This document shows, one piece after another, positions 33,110 to 44,836 of a stretch of 64,000 nucleotides of DNA. Within the stretch, counting starts at the first letter, position 1. Each line of letters starts with the position of its first letter. The notes beneath the pieces are model-generated. The model was given only the letters and a program-made list of their open reading frames with translations, had not been told where the DNA came from and did no database searches. The translations under genes were made by a program, and so were the position numbers. Source of the stretch: Tridacna crocea (lineage: Eukaryota; Mollusca; Bivalvia; Cardiida; Cardiidae); NCBI GenBank assembly GCA_943736015.1, contig OX031071.1, positions 41,046,619 through 41,110,618 on the forward strand, in the 5' to 3' direction.

Positions 33110-33262
33110 CCCTTTACCAGACAATCCATACCTTCGACGACCCTGAGAAAGAAGCCTGTAGAAAACATTGTGGGAAGCATTTAGAAAACAATGTGGGAAA
33201 AGGAGAAAATGCTGTTTCGATTTGGACAATTCTAAAATATTGTTGTTTGGTAATGAATTAAA
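33106..33262 (-). mobile_element. HP-A, internally deleted
   Basis: It shares TTAA 33106-33109 with the previous element. It has two copies of GAAAACA(T/A)TGTGGGAA and no second stem arm, and ends TTTGGTAATGAATTAA. Confidence 0.75.
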
Positions 33263-33410
33263 CCCAAGGCATTTTTACCAATACTTTGTAAAATATTCTC
33301 CCCAAGCCACTGGCTGCTTTCCCAGATAATCACAATCAGCAGTAAGAGCAATGACTCTTGTTGCAGTGACTATCATCAATTTAGGAAAGAAATTTTGGAT
33401 TTGAACCGGC
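33263..33410 (-). mobile_element. SINE-1 fragment
   Basis: CCAAGCCACTGGCTGCTTTC, AGCAATGACTCTTGTTGCAG and TGACTATCATCAAT match the SINE-1 middle region. The head and tail are missing. Confidence 0.55.
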
Positions 33411-33451
33411 CTCATACACTATACCTACAGCTCATTTTTTTTTTCACTCAC

Positions 33452-34552
33452 CTGAGCACAACGTGCTCAAGGGGAGCCTTTAGGATCACCCGGTGTCCGT
33501 TTTGTGTGGTGTGTCGTCAACAATTCTTTAAACATCAACTCCTCCTAAACCCAAGGGCCAATTTGGACCAATCTTGGCTGGAATGTTCCTTGGGAGGTAC
33601 TCTTTAAAGATGTTCACAGAATTTGATTCCATCAAAAACTCTGGGTGCCATGGCAACCAAATGGAATTTTTTAGCAAATTCTTTAAAATCTTCTCCTCTG
33701 AAACCGCAGATCAGATTTTAAAATAATTTCACAGATATGTTCCTTGGGTGACCCTTTCCAAACAGTGTTCGTGAAATTTTTATCCGTCAAAAAATGTTGC
33801 TCTGGTGAATGGGGGCTACTTGCTCTATACAGAAATGAAAGAATTCTTAAAAATTCTTCTTCTCTGAAACCGCTGGTCAGATTTGGAAATAATTTCACAG
33901 AGATGTTCCTTGGGTGACCCTTTCCAAAACTTGTTTGCAAAATATTGATCTGTGAAGAAACACGGCTCTGGTGAATGGGGGCTACTAGCATTATAGTGAA
34001 ATGAAGAAATTCTTAAAAATTCTTCTTCTCAGATACCGCTGGTAAGATTTAGAAATAATTTCACAGAAAAATTCCTTGAATGATCCTTTTCAAAATTTGT
34101 TTGCGAAATTTTGATCCGTCAAAAATCATGGCTCTGGTGAACGGGGGCTTCTTGCACTATATGGCCATGAAGAAATTCTTTAAGATTCTTCTTCTCTGAA
34201 ACGGCTGATCAGATTTTGAAATAATCTCACAGAAATGTTCCTTTGGTAACCCTTTTCAAAAATTGTTCGCAAAATGCTGATTTGTGTAGAAACATGGATC
34301 TGGTGAATGGGGGCTAGTTGCACTATTTGGTCTTAAAAATTCTTTTTCTCTGAACAAAAATTGCTCCAGAAATTTTGATCCATCAAGAAACATGGCTCTG
34401 ATGGCTGTGGGCAATTTACGCTATACAGACATCAAGAAATTCTTGAAAATTCTTCTTGTCTAAAATGGCTGATTAGATTTTGAAAAAAATGGCTATGGTT
34501 CTCTCAGAAATTCAAATGAGCGATCCAGGGCCTCTTGGCCCTCTTGTTATTC
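33452..34552 (-). mobile_element. Tandem-repeat-cored element, 166-bp units
   Basis: Reverse orientation of 11511-12926. It starts with the 3' hairpin GAGCACAACGTGCTC followed by AAGGGGAGCC and GGATCACCCGGTGTCCG. About six units of ~166 bp follow (GGTGAATGGGGGCTACTTGC marker), and it ends GCGATCCAGGGCCTCTTGGC/CCTCTTG. The last ~450 bp are nearly identical to 38150-38600. Confidence 0.8.
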
Positions 34553-35205
34553 TTTTGACACAGTATCAGCACACCAAAATGACACCACAATGTTGAGTAA
34601 ATGACCAACAAATTAGTTTCTTCTGCGATAAAAATTGAATGAGTTCTCTTCAGAATTTGGCTCAGGTGTGTTTTCAGACTGGTCAAATTTTTTTTTGCAA
34701 AGAAAAAAAAGATACCAAATAAGATGTCCCTTTTATAGGCAGCCGACGTGAGAGAAAGGTCTATGGGAAATTACAGTTTAAAAGTGACAGTTCAGAAGTT
34801 TGTTTAGGTGTAAAGTTTTGTTTAAGCCTGCGTTTAAAACGGAAAAGTCTAAAGTTTAGTTTTAGTCTGCGTTTAAAACCGAGAAGGTCTAAAGTTTTGT
34901 TGTAGTCTGACAAAATGTTATAATTTATACAGCCAACAATGCAGTATCAATCCTACTCTTTTCTGATTTGGGGCTGAAAAATCTGAAATAAAAGATAGAT
35001 AAGGGCCATGTTCTGTGAAAAGGGACTTAATACATTTATAAAAACTATCGACTCATATCAGCCTGTGCAGTTCAGGCAGGCAGACATGGGTCAAATTTGT
35101 AAATTTTCTGCTTGTCTAAGGATCATACTACCTTATGATAGTCACATGTTTAACAAGAATTATATGGTCTGCAACTTGCGAAAAGAGGCTATCCGACATT
35201 TTGCT

Positions 35206-35695
35206 TAACTCTTTACCACACGAGAAAAATTTGGGCTGGTCCAAAGGTCCCTTCTGCATGATTCAGGCCATCACAAATGTTCGAAGGTCCCTTCTGCGTG
35301 TTGCAGGCTGATAGGCCTGCGACAAAACATTACACAAATGTCCGAAGGTCCCGTCTGCGTGTTGCAGGCTGATAGGCGACGAAACATCACACAAATGTCC
35401 GAAGGTTCCGTCTGCGTGTTGCAGGCTGATAGGCGACGAAACATTACACAAATGTCCGAGGGTTCAGTCTGCGTGTTGTAGGCCGATAGGCGACGAAACA
35501 TTACATAAATGTCCGAAGGTTCCGTCTGCGTGTTGCAGGCTGATAGGCGAGGAAACATCAAACAAATGTTTGAAGGTCCCGTCTGCGTGTTGTAGGCTGA
35601 TAGGCGACGAAACATTACATAAATGTCCGAAGGTCCCGTCTGCGTGTTGTAGGCCATCTGATGGCTTACATAATATGATACGTCTTAGAGAGTCA
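35206..35695 (+). repeat. HP-A left end plus minisatellite, ~57-bp unit x7-8
   Basis: TTAACTCTTTACCACACGAG at 35206 is an HP-A left end. After GGCTGGTCC comes a tandem array (35268-35655) with unit TCCGAAGGTCCCGTCTGCGT, GTTGCAGGCTGATAGGCGAC, GAAACATTACACAAATG. Units differ by one to three bases. No spacer-repeat alternation is present, so it is a minisatellite and not a CRISPR-type array. Confidence 0.85.
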
Positions 35696-35922
35696 TTAAC
35701 CCTCTACCAAAGTGCAAAATTTTGGACGAGTCCAAATTGAAAGCATTTGCAGACGACAAAATAAATGTAAATTAAAATTTGAAATTTGATTTTGAAAGGG
35801 TAGAAAACATTGTAGGAAAAGGAGAAAATGCTGGTTACCAGCATTTTCTCCTTTTCCCACATTGTTTTCAAAGACTTTCCTTCTAAGGGTCGTATAAATT
35901 CGGAATTGTGAGGAAAAGAGAC
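35696..35922 (+). mobile_element. HP-A, complete
   Basis: TTAACCCTCTACCAAAGTGC start, perfect stem (GGAGAAAATGCTGGT/ACCAGCATTTTCTCC); the last bases (GTGAGGAAAAGAG) are diverged and the final TTAA is lost. Confidence 0.8.
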
Positions 35923-35956
35923 CAGAGCATTGCTTATACTTTTATGTAAGTGACGT

Positions 35957-36025
35957 TTCGATAGCTGGGTGCGATACTATTCTAAGTGCCTGTATGTTGT
36001 ACATGCACTTAGAATAGTGTTGCAC
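35957..36025. other. Isolated imperfect palindrome
   Basis: GGGTGCGATACTATTCTAAG, then TGC, pairs with GCACTTAGAATAGTGTTGCA, then CCC, around a ~17-nt loop. It is not part of the repeat families above. Confidence 0.7.
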
Positions 36026-36272
36026 CCTCATCCATTGATTTAGTAATGATTAATGTTAATGATGTGGAGAATTCTGACATAATTTCTTTGCATTGCAATA
36101 TTGTTTTCTAACATGCATTGGTGATTTTTTGTGATTTTTGTGTATTTTCAGGGTTTTTTGTTTGTTTTTGTATTGATGTGTTATACATATTTTTTGCATA
36201 ATACCTTTTTTTTCAGAATCTTTGTAACAAAACATACTTTTTTCCTGTGATATATTATACATGATATAATAT

Positions 36273-36341
36273 TCATTCATCAATCATTCATTCATGAATT
36301 TATTCATTCATGAACTCATTCATTCATTTATTCATTAGACT
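36273..36341. repeat. (ATTC)n microsatellite, interrupted
   Basis: About 69 bp of ATTC/ATTT repeats with interruptions. Confidence 0.9.
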
Positions 36342-36514
36342 CAAGAATGCCCTGTTTGTTTCTAAAAGCAAATGCTGTCAAGTTTTGGCACCAGCATAAA
36401 TGTGGTGCACTTATTTCTTCCTCCACTGCATTTTCGTTAAATAATCTTACATTATTTGTTCAATATATCAATAGATCCGTCCACATGCATGTACAATATA
36501 CTACTCTCAGATTT

Positions 36515-36735
36515 ATCCTTTCACTAAAAAATTCCAAGTTTTGATGACGTCAACACTAAGGAAGATTTTTTTAAAACAATGTGGGAATAGACCTAGGAGA
36601 AAATGCTGGAAACCAGTTGTTTTCCTTTTCCCACACTGTTTTTCTTTTAATCTAAGGGAAAAACCCTATCATTTTGGCCACATTTCATTTTGTAAACTGC
36701 AAATGCTATAAATTTGGACAAGTCTGTAATTTTGT
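36515..36735 (-). mobile_element. HP-A, degraded
   Basis: Words TTCCAAGTTTTGATGACGTC, GGAGAAAATGCTGG, TTTTCCTTTTCCCACA and AAATTTGGACAAGTCTGTAA appear in order. Both TTAA ends are lost, and SINE-1 adjoins its right end. Confidence 0.65.
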
Positions 36736-37060
36736 TGTCTTGTTGATTGATTGATTAATTAATTGTATGGTATGTAATGTTGTATTCAACACTATTTCAG
36801 TTATATCGTGGTAGCAAATGTACCTATCCATGCTTTCCTGGAAATTCTTTTACCAGCTTTCTGTACTATTTTCTTTCCAAGCCTCTGGCTGCTTTCCCCA
36901 CAACCATTGTAATGATAGTCAGCGGTGGGAGAGGAATGAATCCTGTCGCAATGACTATTATCCATCCTCTGACAGAATTTGGCAAAGACAAGGACTGAAC
37001 CCACGACCCCTGTTCACAAGTCCTGAACACTACCGATTTAGCTATAGGGGCTTGCCTTGT
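36735..37060 (-). mobile_element. SINE-1, near full length
   Basis: The tail (TTGATTGATTAATTAATTG) lies at the left and the tRNA-like head at the right (TGAACCCACGACCCC, then GATTTAGCTATAGGGG). The core matches 9696-10021 and is the parent sequence of the minisatellite at 25757-26150. Confidence 0.8.
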
Positions 37061-37514
37061 CTTGTGGAGAGTTGTCAACCTTTCAGCCAGTGAGCCTTTG
37101 TTCAATCATAAATCAGTTGCTAGTATCTGTTATTTTATATCTGTTTTCATTTTTATTCATTTCTATCAAGATTAATTTACATCCAATCAAACTGATCTGT
37201 GATTATAAAATCAGACATCAGTATGTTGTTTTTTTTTTAACAGTTCTTTTTAATGTTTATCATGTTACATGGAAAAGAGGTACAAAATAGCCATCGAAAT
37301 GGCAGGTACATGTAGATGTAATATCACAATCAGAAATGATTTTGTAGGAAATTAATTTACAGAAATAACTTTGTAGGAAACTAATAAAATGTGCAGTCTG
37401 ATCTTGGATCTAAACTTTCTACTTACGTAACCAAGCCCATGAGATGAAAATATATCTAATTTTCGTTCTGTTTTCAGCTGAGAGAGATGGAGTTGAAATA
37501 TTTAGCACAAGAAG

Positions 37515-37707
37515 ATTTTACTTTTTACCAAACAGTGTCGAACATTCTGGAGAAAGAGGACTTTGAAAACACTGTGGGAAAAGGAGAAAATGCTGGTAAT
37601 GCAATGTTTTCAGCCTTATCAAAGGCAGAGATCATCATTTGAGGTACATTTATTTTGTTGTTTTAAATTCCATCTGTCCCTGGATTTTGTTGTTTAGGGC
37701 AGAGTTA
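37515..37707 (-). mobile_element. HP-A, degraded, one stem arm lost
   Basis: TTTTACCAAACAGTGTCGAA start, GTGGGAAAAGGAGAAAATGC arm, GTTTAGGGCAGAGTTAA end. Confidence 0.7.
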
Positions 37708-37831
37708 AGGTACGTAGTTATCCCCTAACGCTTCTAATGTTCACAATGGAACATGGAATAAAATTTCTTATTATTTGATACGTTTACACATTTTTAAACT
37801 ACCAGAGATTCCTCTCATGGCTATCTTATTA

Positions 37832-37896
37832 GAGGTAATTATTACCTCCCTTTGGATTGAGAATATAGTGTTTTAGGTTTATGAATGATAATTCTT
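37832..37896 (+). repeat. 65-bp direct repeat, left copy
   Basis: GAGGTAATTATTACCTCCCT to TTTATGAATGATAATTCTT. It matches 38618-38682 with two or three differences; the pair brackets the tandem-repeat-cored element 37897-38617. Confidence 0.9.
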
Positions 37897-38617
37897 AAAA
37901 GGAGAACGTGCTCAAGGGGAGTTTTTAGGATCACCTGGTGTCCGTCGTTCGTCGTGCGTCACTGTTTCGTCCGTCGTCGTGAAATTTTGATCCGTCAAAA
38001 AATGTGGCTCTGGTGAATGTAAAGAAACATGGCTCTGGTGAATGGGGGCTACTTGCACTATAGGGAAATGAAGAAATTCTTCTTCTCAGAAACCGCTGGT
38101 CATATTTCGAAATAATTTCACAGAAATGTTCCTTGGATGACCCTTTTCAAAAGTTGTTTGCGAAAGTTTGATCCATCAAAAGACACGGCTCTGGTGAACG
38201 GGGGCTTCTTGCACTATATGGCCATGAAGAAATTCTTTAAAATTCTTCTTCTCTGAAACAGCTGATCAGATTTTGAAATAATCTCACAGAAATGTTCCTT
38301 TGGTAACCCTTTTCAAAAAATGTTCGCAAAATGCTGATTTGTGTAGAAACATGGATCTGGTGAATGGGGGGCTACTTGCACTATTTGGTCTTAAAAATTC
38401 TTTTTCTCTGAACAAAAATTGCTCGAGAAATTTTGATCCGTCAAGAAATATGGTACTGATGGCTGTGGGCTATTTACATTATCATGACATGAAGAAATTC
38501 TTGAAAATTCTTCTTGTCTAAAATGGCTGATTAGATTTTGAAAAAAATGGCTATGGTTCTCCCAGAAATTCAGGTGAGCGATCCAGGGCCTTCTTGATTT
38601 AAATTTTTCTGAAAAGG
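37897..38617 (-). mobile_element. Tandem-repeat-cored element, short copy
   Basis: AACGTGCTCAAGGGGAG, then GGATCACCTGGTGTCCGTCG, about three 166-bp units and GAGCGATCCAGGGCCTTCTTG. It is the same family as 33452-34552, with fewer units. Confidence 0.8.
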
Positions 38618-38682
38618 GAGGTAATTATTATCTCCCTTTGGATTGAAAATATAGTGTTTTAGGTTTATGAATGATAATTCTA
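38618..38682 (+). repeat. 65-bp direct repeat, right copy
   Basis: See 37832-37896. The repeat itself starts with the small palindrome GAGGTAATTATTACCTC in the left copy. Confidence 0.9.
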
Positions 38683-38769
38683 AATAGGAAAAAAGTGGCT
38701 CGGTTCAAGTAAACACACATTTTAAAAGTTTGGAAGTTATGACTGTTTTCCACCAGGGGTCTACCACCA

Positions 38770-38957
38770 TAACCCATTACCACATAATCCTTACTTTTGG
38801 CGCCCCTGAGTAAGAAGCCAGCATTTTCTCCTTTTCCCACAATGTTTTCTACCCTTCTGAAAAGAAATTTCAAATTTTCAATCACTTTTATTATGTTGTC
38901 TGCAAATGCTGTCGATTTGGACAAACCTAAAATTTTTGGCGTTTGGTAACGAGTTTA
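38770..38957 (-). mobile_element. HP-A with one stem arm deleted
   Basis: CCCATTACCACATAATCCTT runs to GAAGCC and then directly into AGCATTTTCTCCTTTTCCCA. The deletion removes exactly the first stem arm. It ends GGCGTTTGGTAACGAGTTTA. Confidence 0.8.
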
Positions 38958-39149
38958 ATCATAATGATGTTCTTGTTTTATACAAACAGCTTTGATACAA
39001 ACTTTACAATGTTTAAACAATTTTCATTTATACACCATGACAACAAACCTTTTTATAATAAAGTAAAATTTAAGTAAAATTTTAGCTTTAGTTTTTGATG
39101 GTTTTCACAAAATAAAATTAACTTACAATCAAAAGTACTTTATCAGTCC

Positions 39150-39381
39150 TCTACAACACAACAACGTTTTCAACTTGCCAAGTGCTACAGTATTTGCAGA
39201 CAATGAATTAAATTTCACTCAAATAGTAGTAACTGTCATCGATAAAGTAGAAAACGTTGTGGGAAAAAAAGGAGAATATGCTGGTCCCAAGCACTTAAAT
39301 TTCTCCAATACTCGCAATGTTTTCTAAAGTCTTCTTTCTCAAGGGTATTAAAAGTTGGCGAATGGGTGGTAAAGAGTTAAA
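39150..39381 (+). mobile_element. HP-A, diverged
   Basis: Left-arm words (GCATTTGCAG-like TATTTGCAGACAATG) and GTAGAAAACGTTGTGGGAAA are present. The stem tip is altered and the end is GGGTGGTAAAGAGTTAA. Confidence 0.7.
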
Positions 39382-39384
39382 AGA

Positions 39385-39665
39385 ATTTTTTGCTTGTAGT
39401 CAAATGGTCTTCTTGAGGTCACTGGTTCAAATCCCGTTTCGACCAATTGTTTTCAGAGGGTTGATGATAAATTGCAACAGGATTCATTCCTCTCTCATTG
39501 CTAACCATTTTTTCTGATGATGGCCGTGTAGGAAAGCAGCCGGTGGTACACAGAAGAATATTGTCCTCAACACTGGTAAAAGCATGGATAGGTGCACTGG
39601 TAGCTGCAAAATAACTGAAATAATGTTGAAAACAGTGATAAACACTGTGCAATCATTAAATCAAT
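39385..39665 (+). mobile_element. SINE-1
   Basis: It has a decayed tRNA head with B-box-like GGTTCAAATCCCG, core GCAACAGGATTCATTCCTCT, and a tail of GCATGGATAGGTGCACTGG then AATCATTAAATCAATCAA. Confidence 0.75.
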
Positions 39666-40119
39666 CAAACTGCTTTTCCAGATACAAAGATTTTAGGTCG
39701 AGTGACAGATTATGAAAATTACTTAAATAGTTAACCCCTTACAAAACAACCCTGACGAAAATGCCCTTTGAAAACATTGTTTGTAAACTATGTTTTTTAC
39801 CATATAGCAGAGACATGTAGACCTAGGCAGGAGCAAAAGAACCTATAGGCAAACAGCAATGAAGTAAAGATGAAGCTCAAGTTTTTCTAAACTTTTCTCC
39901 CATTTTTCCTTCCTTTCATCATGTTTTGTCCAGCAAAACAGATGTTTGCACTTTAAAATGCCAAGCACAACTTTGTCAAATTTTGAACAGCGTAAATCGT
40001 GATCGGAAAGCTGAACTTGAAGTCTGATCTCTGATCTGCTCTGTTGGCCGTCTTTTTTTTTTTGGAAAAGGCAATTTTGAAATTGAAATGATTTGATCCT
40101 TTCTTTATTAATTAATTAA

Positions 40120-40348
40120 TTAACCCTTTCCAAAATAATCCCTGGTTTTCACGACCCTGACGGAGAAGTATTTTGAAAACATTGTGGGAAAAGGAGAAAA
40201 TGCAACTAAGTAGCATTTTATCCTCTTCCCACAATGTTTTCTATTCTGTCCAAAACAAGTTTCAATTTGTGAGTTACATTAATTTTGTCGTCTGCAAATG
40301 TTTTCAATTTGGACGAGTCTAAAATTTTGTTGTTCGGTAAAGAGTTGA
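40120..40348 (-). mobile_element. HP-A 59 bp upstream of the N6AMT1 first ATG
   Basis: TTAACCCTTTCCAAAATAAT start and TGTTCGGTAAAGAGTTGA end. The hairpin tip is altered (AAATGCAACTAAGTAGCATTT). It occupies the region where a promoter or 5' UTR is expected. Confidence 0.8.
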
Positions 40349-40406
40349 CAATCTTTCCTAGCTCCCATAGGTACTTTGATTGGAATTGGAATAAAGGGAG
40401 ACTACT

Positions 40407-40532
40407 ATGACAAACACCGAATATCTCTCACCTGAAGTCGAAAGATTATCAGTTCATTTACGAGCCAGCAGAAGACACATTTTTATTGACAGATGCAATT
40501 GAAAAGGATTTGGAGCTGATCAGAAACCTCAG
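40407..40532 (+). CDS. N6AMT1: N6AMT1/HemK2-type methyltransferase, exon 1
   Basis: The gene product is an S-adenosylmethionine-dependent methyltransferase. In animals it pairs with TRMT112 and methylates the glutamine of the GGQ motif in release factor eRF1; a histone H4K12 activity has also been reported. The exon encodes TPNISHLKSKDYQFIYEPAE followed by DTFLLTDAIEKDLELIRNL; YEPAEDTFLL is the family's hallmark N-terminus. The only nearby ATG (40407) is one base out of frame with this; removing one A from the ACAAACACC run would give M-T-T-P-N-I-S. TGA precedes the correct frame at 40408-40410. Donor CTCAG|GTTTGT follows 40532. Exon boundaries are by homology, start uncertain. Confidence 0.8.
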
Positions 40533-40649
40533 GTTTGTAAGGGGGTTTGATTCCAAATATTTAAAGCGTCAAGTAAGTAATGTCATAGGTATCCGCGCTT
40601 TTATATTTTCGTCCCTTATTTCATTCGAACGCGGCGTAATTTTGATGGA

Positions 40650-40855
40650 ATTAGTTTAAATTTTAGACTTGTCCAAATTGTAAGCATTTGCAGGAGACAA
40701 AAGTCATGTGACTCAAAATTTGAAATTTGTTTCCGAATGGGTAGAAAACATTGTGGGAAAAGGAAAAAATGCTGGTAACCAGTATTTTATCTGTTTCCCA
40801 CATGAATGTTATTCAGGGTCGTGAAAACCAGGGATTGTTTTGGAAAAGGATAAGT
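40650..40855 (+). mobile_element. HP-A in N6AMT1 intron 1, left end lost
   Basis: Starts within the left arm (AATTTTAGACTTGTCCAAAT), has a stem with differences in the right arm (CCAGTATTTTATCTGTTTCCC), and ends GTTTTGGAAAAGGATAA. Confidence 0.7.
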
Positions 40856-40989
40856 AAAAACCTCTGTATATTTATTTCGTTCATTTGGATTCTTCATTTT
40901 TTTTTCTTTTGTTGGATAACTATCGATCTAAGAGTATATCTATTTCTATCATATAAAATATCAATTTTGAAAGAAAGGTCAGGTGTAAA

Positions 40990-42110
40990 ATTTGTCTTTC
41001 AAAGAATGTAACAGTCAAACCTGTAAGTTATTGTGCTCTGGATTAGGCATTCATTTCCTGGCAGACCAGTCTGATGTTCACAATGTCAGCCTTGTGGAGA
41101 TCTATGATACTACAGGTCTGTATAATTTGTGTATTGTGAAGTGTGCTGAACCCTGTCTACATGCAGACCTAGTCTCAAAAACGAGACGCCAAGGTGATCT
41201 TTTTCATATTTGTACATTTACTGTACACCGTACCATCTCGAGTCCATTATAAATTTATATATTGTTTAAATATAGAGCGCTACACTGACTTTCTGTTTCG
41301 TCAGTTTTATCTGTATTGCAGCGAAATGCAATTAACTTTTAGTACTAAACATGACCAAAAAGAAATTATTAAACCATTCATTATATAAAAAGCTTGTTGG
41401 AGTCGTTTACAACATGTTTATCTCGGAAAAATCACAGACAAAATTCATCGTGCGTTTTGGCCATTTTGTATGTTTTTTGGAACATAAACAACTCAAGTAC
41501 ATGTAACTGATCAAATGCATGGATTTTCTCACAATCGGCATTTAGATTGAAAATATATGTATTTGTATTTCAAATGGAGGAATATTGAATATGCTAGCCA
41601 CAGGTATGTTTAAATCCTGGTTTTGTGCTCTATTTGGAAAATTGTAAAAGTTCAAACTTGTGCACAAAATCTGTGTGGAACTTTCAACTGATTTTGTCTT
41701 GATTGTCTCTGTACCCAGAGGCAACCAGTCAAAAAGTAACATCGCTTTTGGGGACAGTAATCTGTACTACATGCAGGCCTAGGTTAGCGTCTCTGCATGC
41801 CCAGGATGGGCAACTGGATTTGCTACTTTAGACATGTGTATGACTTTTGCAAATTCCAGAATTCAAAGTACTTCCTGAAAACAGCAGTGCTACACATGTA
41901 TGCATTTAATCTTAATCAGACCAGAAATTCCAATCAGGTTTTTTTTTTGCAAAAACCCTGGAGGATGGCAAAATTCTTTTGATATAGATAAATACATGTA
42001 CATGAAGATCCCTGCATTTGTGTTTATATCATAATTGCATCTCAATGGGAAGTAGAAGTGAAATGCAGAGAGTAAATATTATTGCTTGAAAAGATTCTCT
42101 GAATTCTCAG
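40990..42110. other. Intron 1 of N6AMT1, mostly unassigned
   Basis: 41205-41350 matches 28200-28340 (TACACCGTACCATCTCGAGT and following), so an unclassified repeat lies here. The rest shows no exon or element ends. Confidence 0.4.
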
Positions 42111-42114
42111 AACT

Positions 42115-42305
42115 GATGGGATGCCCTCTAGAATCAGTTCTCTTACCCAAGAGGTTACTTAACCAAGAGCTCCAGATAGAGGGAGTGATTTTGATTTCAA
42201 AATTGAAAATACTGTTTATGCTCCACTAAACCCTATATTGTGGGTACTCATTAGAATCATCTCGTTGAGAAATAATGGATTTAGAATACCATTACTCCCT
42301 CTTAT
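42115..42305. repeat. Inverted-repeat element related to 61650-61860
   Basis: AAACCCTATATTGTGGGTAC and TAGAGGGAGTGATTTTGATT match, in direct and inverted orientation respectively, parts of 61650-61860. The two loci probably hold members of one foldback family. Confidence 0.45.
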
Positions 42306-42316
42306 CTATAGCTCTG

Positions 42317-42541
42317 TTAACCTATTACCAAGTAACAAAATTTTACTTTTGTCTAAATTGGAAGTATTTGCAGATGACAAATTAAAGGTAATTGAAAACA
42401 TGTATGGACTTGATCATTTAAAGTGTAGAAAGCACTGTGACAGATGGAGAAAAGGCTGGTTACCAGCATTTTCTCCTTTTCCCACTATGGCTTCAGAAGG
42501 CCTGTCTTCAGGGTCATCAGCGATTGTGTGGTAAAGGATTT
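42317..42541 (+). mobile_element. HP-A in intron 1
   Basis: TTAACCTATTACCAAGTAAC start, GATTGTGTGGTAAAGGATTT end. The left stem arm has decayed (GACAGATGGAGAAAAGGCTGG) and the right arm is intact. Confidence 0.75.
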
Positions 42542-44616
42542 ATGATGCTACTACATAAACAACTGAAACTATGAATCAAGAGTCAAGATTGTAGCTCATT
42601 GACATTTTCAGTTCATTTGATGTAGAGCTTATAATATTGTGGGAAAAGGCGCACTTGAACCAATAAGAACTGTTTCTGTATACATGTCCATAAGCAGGAT
42701 AAAAATTTCTGTGTGAAAAAGAACAACAGTTACTGCTTGCAACAAATAAATCAAACTGAGATTTTGAGACTAGAAATAAGAGTAACAAAATTGCAGAACA
42801 AGATTGCAAAGTTGCAGTAACTCAGAACAATAGACAGTGCAGATGAAAGATCAGGCTGCACATTTATGCAGTCTAATGTTGATCTACAATTGCTGCAAAG
42901 GCAACTATATTTATGAAAGGGACTATTTAAAGGCATATATTACTATAAGCATGTTAGAGCCAGGACATAAATAGACAAATATTCAGGCCTCTGCCAACTC
43001 TCAGAAATTGGGGAGAAGTGACTTCTCCCTAGTCTGAGAATTGGGAGAAGTTTTTCAAAACGGGGAGAAGTGGTCAGACTTTGGGGAGAAGTTCGGACGG
43101 ACATCAAAAAATAGATGTGGGCTGAAATATAGAGGGAATTCACAACACCGGAACAATATAACAAATTAATAAAATTGAAAATCATGTGAATCTAAATGGA
43201 ATAAAATCATTTTATGCTTTCTATCTTTTTCATGATCAGTAATTCCTTTTGGACACTACTCAAAACACATTTATTCATAGTTTGGCTTTCTAAATTCATG
43301 TACATGTACCTTTAGGATTAATACATTATGGAAAGAAATGATAATGGAAAGAGAAAAAAGTACTAGTTTGAGTATTAAATAGTTTCTCCCAGCACATTTT
43401 TCTTTTCAAAATCTGCCAAACACTAGACTATTTGTTTCCAAAGTCCTGAATATAGTTTTTGCTAAAAATCATTCTCATTAGCAAATTTAATATATATTAT
43501 AATATAAATGTAATATAGTAACCTATTAAATTGACAGCATTTGCAGCAGGCAAATACCGGTAGATAACCGCTCAAAGGTTGTACTATGTTTAATGATATA
43601 TCAAAAAAATATAGTCTGTCAAATGTAGAAAAGGTTACTTCCAGCATTTTCTCATATTGCCACGATGTTTCAGAGTGCGAGAGACATCGAAAATATAGCT
43701 GTCTGATTACCGTTTGTCTTTAATTAATATCGGATAAATCGTAAATAAAACCATCGTTCAACAACTAACAGCTAACTTATTTTCAAAGCCTTGTAGATCG
43801 GCGGTTCACGGCCCAATCAAAGAAATACTTTAAAATCAAAGGAAAACTTAGAACTATCTAGAATCAAAGACATCAACTTTTTTTTACATTTTAACTTTTA
43901 GTTAGCGTCATAGAATATATTCGATTTCATCGAAACGCTGTTGCGGTGACGAGCTACCATTTTGAAGTTGAATCATGTGACTTCGCTAAAATTCGCCGAA
44001 AGCCTTGTAACGTGATACTGGCGCCAAATGATAGTCACATGATTTGAAAATATTGCCGCATGATCTAGATGATCTAAGTACGTCATCATATCTGTTTGTT
44101 TGGAAAACTGCGAGTAATAACACATTTTAAAGGATGGGGTAAATAGTGATAAGCAAGTAGGTATCGATTCCATCGTTTTCAAAACTGGAATATTTCAATC
44201 CATTTAAAACTTTGGAAATAAAAGTTGACGAAGATTCACCGAATATCCGGGGTAGGACTTTCATATCGTTACTAAATTTAGCAAACCGTGTTCCAAAAAT
44301 AGAGGTCCGACAAACACCGATAGGCGGCGCTGATATTTGTCAATAATAGGGGATTATCCCATGGTGTCGTAAAGTTAATTAACAATGGCTTGTCAATCAG
44401 ACTCTCGGATTGTTGTTGATTAGACACAGGATATTTTGTCAATATACGCGAGGCGACTTCCCGATTTTTTCAGGCGACTTGGACTTCGCTTTACTTGGCG
44501 AAATGAGCGAAGTTTTTTGAAATCAGGCGACTTCTTCGCCCAAGTCGCCCACTCGGCCGAGGCCTGAGATTATTATACACTCATAAAAAGCCAATTAAGG
44601 TGGTTATTTATTTCAG
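42542..44616. other. Intron 1 of N6AMT1, 3' half, mostly unassigned
   Basis: 42975-43100 holds a run of GGGGAGAAGT/ACTTCTCCC words. 43625-43665 has an HP-A stem scrap. 44455-44575 has AGGCGACTT/AAGTCGCC words that can fold. 43920-44350 looks unique and is less AT-rich. No exon is supported. Confidence 0.4.
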
Positions 44617-44696
44617 ACCTACGCTGTGTGTTGAAACTGGATCAGGTTCTGGTAATTGTTCAACATTTTTAGCTCAAGAACTTGGATCTTTGCTTT
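44617..44696 (+). CDS. N6AMT1: N6AMT1 exon 2
   Basis: Acceptor TTATTTCAG ends at 44616. In the frame continued from exon 1 it reads (R)PTLCVETGSGSGNCSTFLAQ then ELGSLL. ETGSGSG is the SAM-binding motif I (family: EVGSGSG). The best donor is GT at 44697. With that donor, one base is carried over, and exon 3 then reads out of its conserved frame and meets TAA; other GTs nearby give the same phase or a stop. So the exon 2-exon 3 junction is one base wrong as given. Confidence 0.8.
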
Positions 44697-44836
44697 GTTA
44701 AAATGTTTCATTTTGACATAATACAATTACATGTAGGAATATTCTTGATTGAAAGACTGAATTTTATACTAACTTTGTATTTTCGCATGTTTTTGGAAAA
44801 TGTTTCTTGTACATGTATATAGTTGGGAATTTGGTT

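Noticed and set aside
35268-35655. Regular array that could be taken for a CRISPR or a repeat protein
   Set aside because: Units are contiguous without unique spacers, and the open reverse frame only reflects a 57-bp period divisible by three. It is a minisatellite in a eukaryotic genome.
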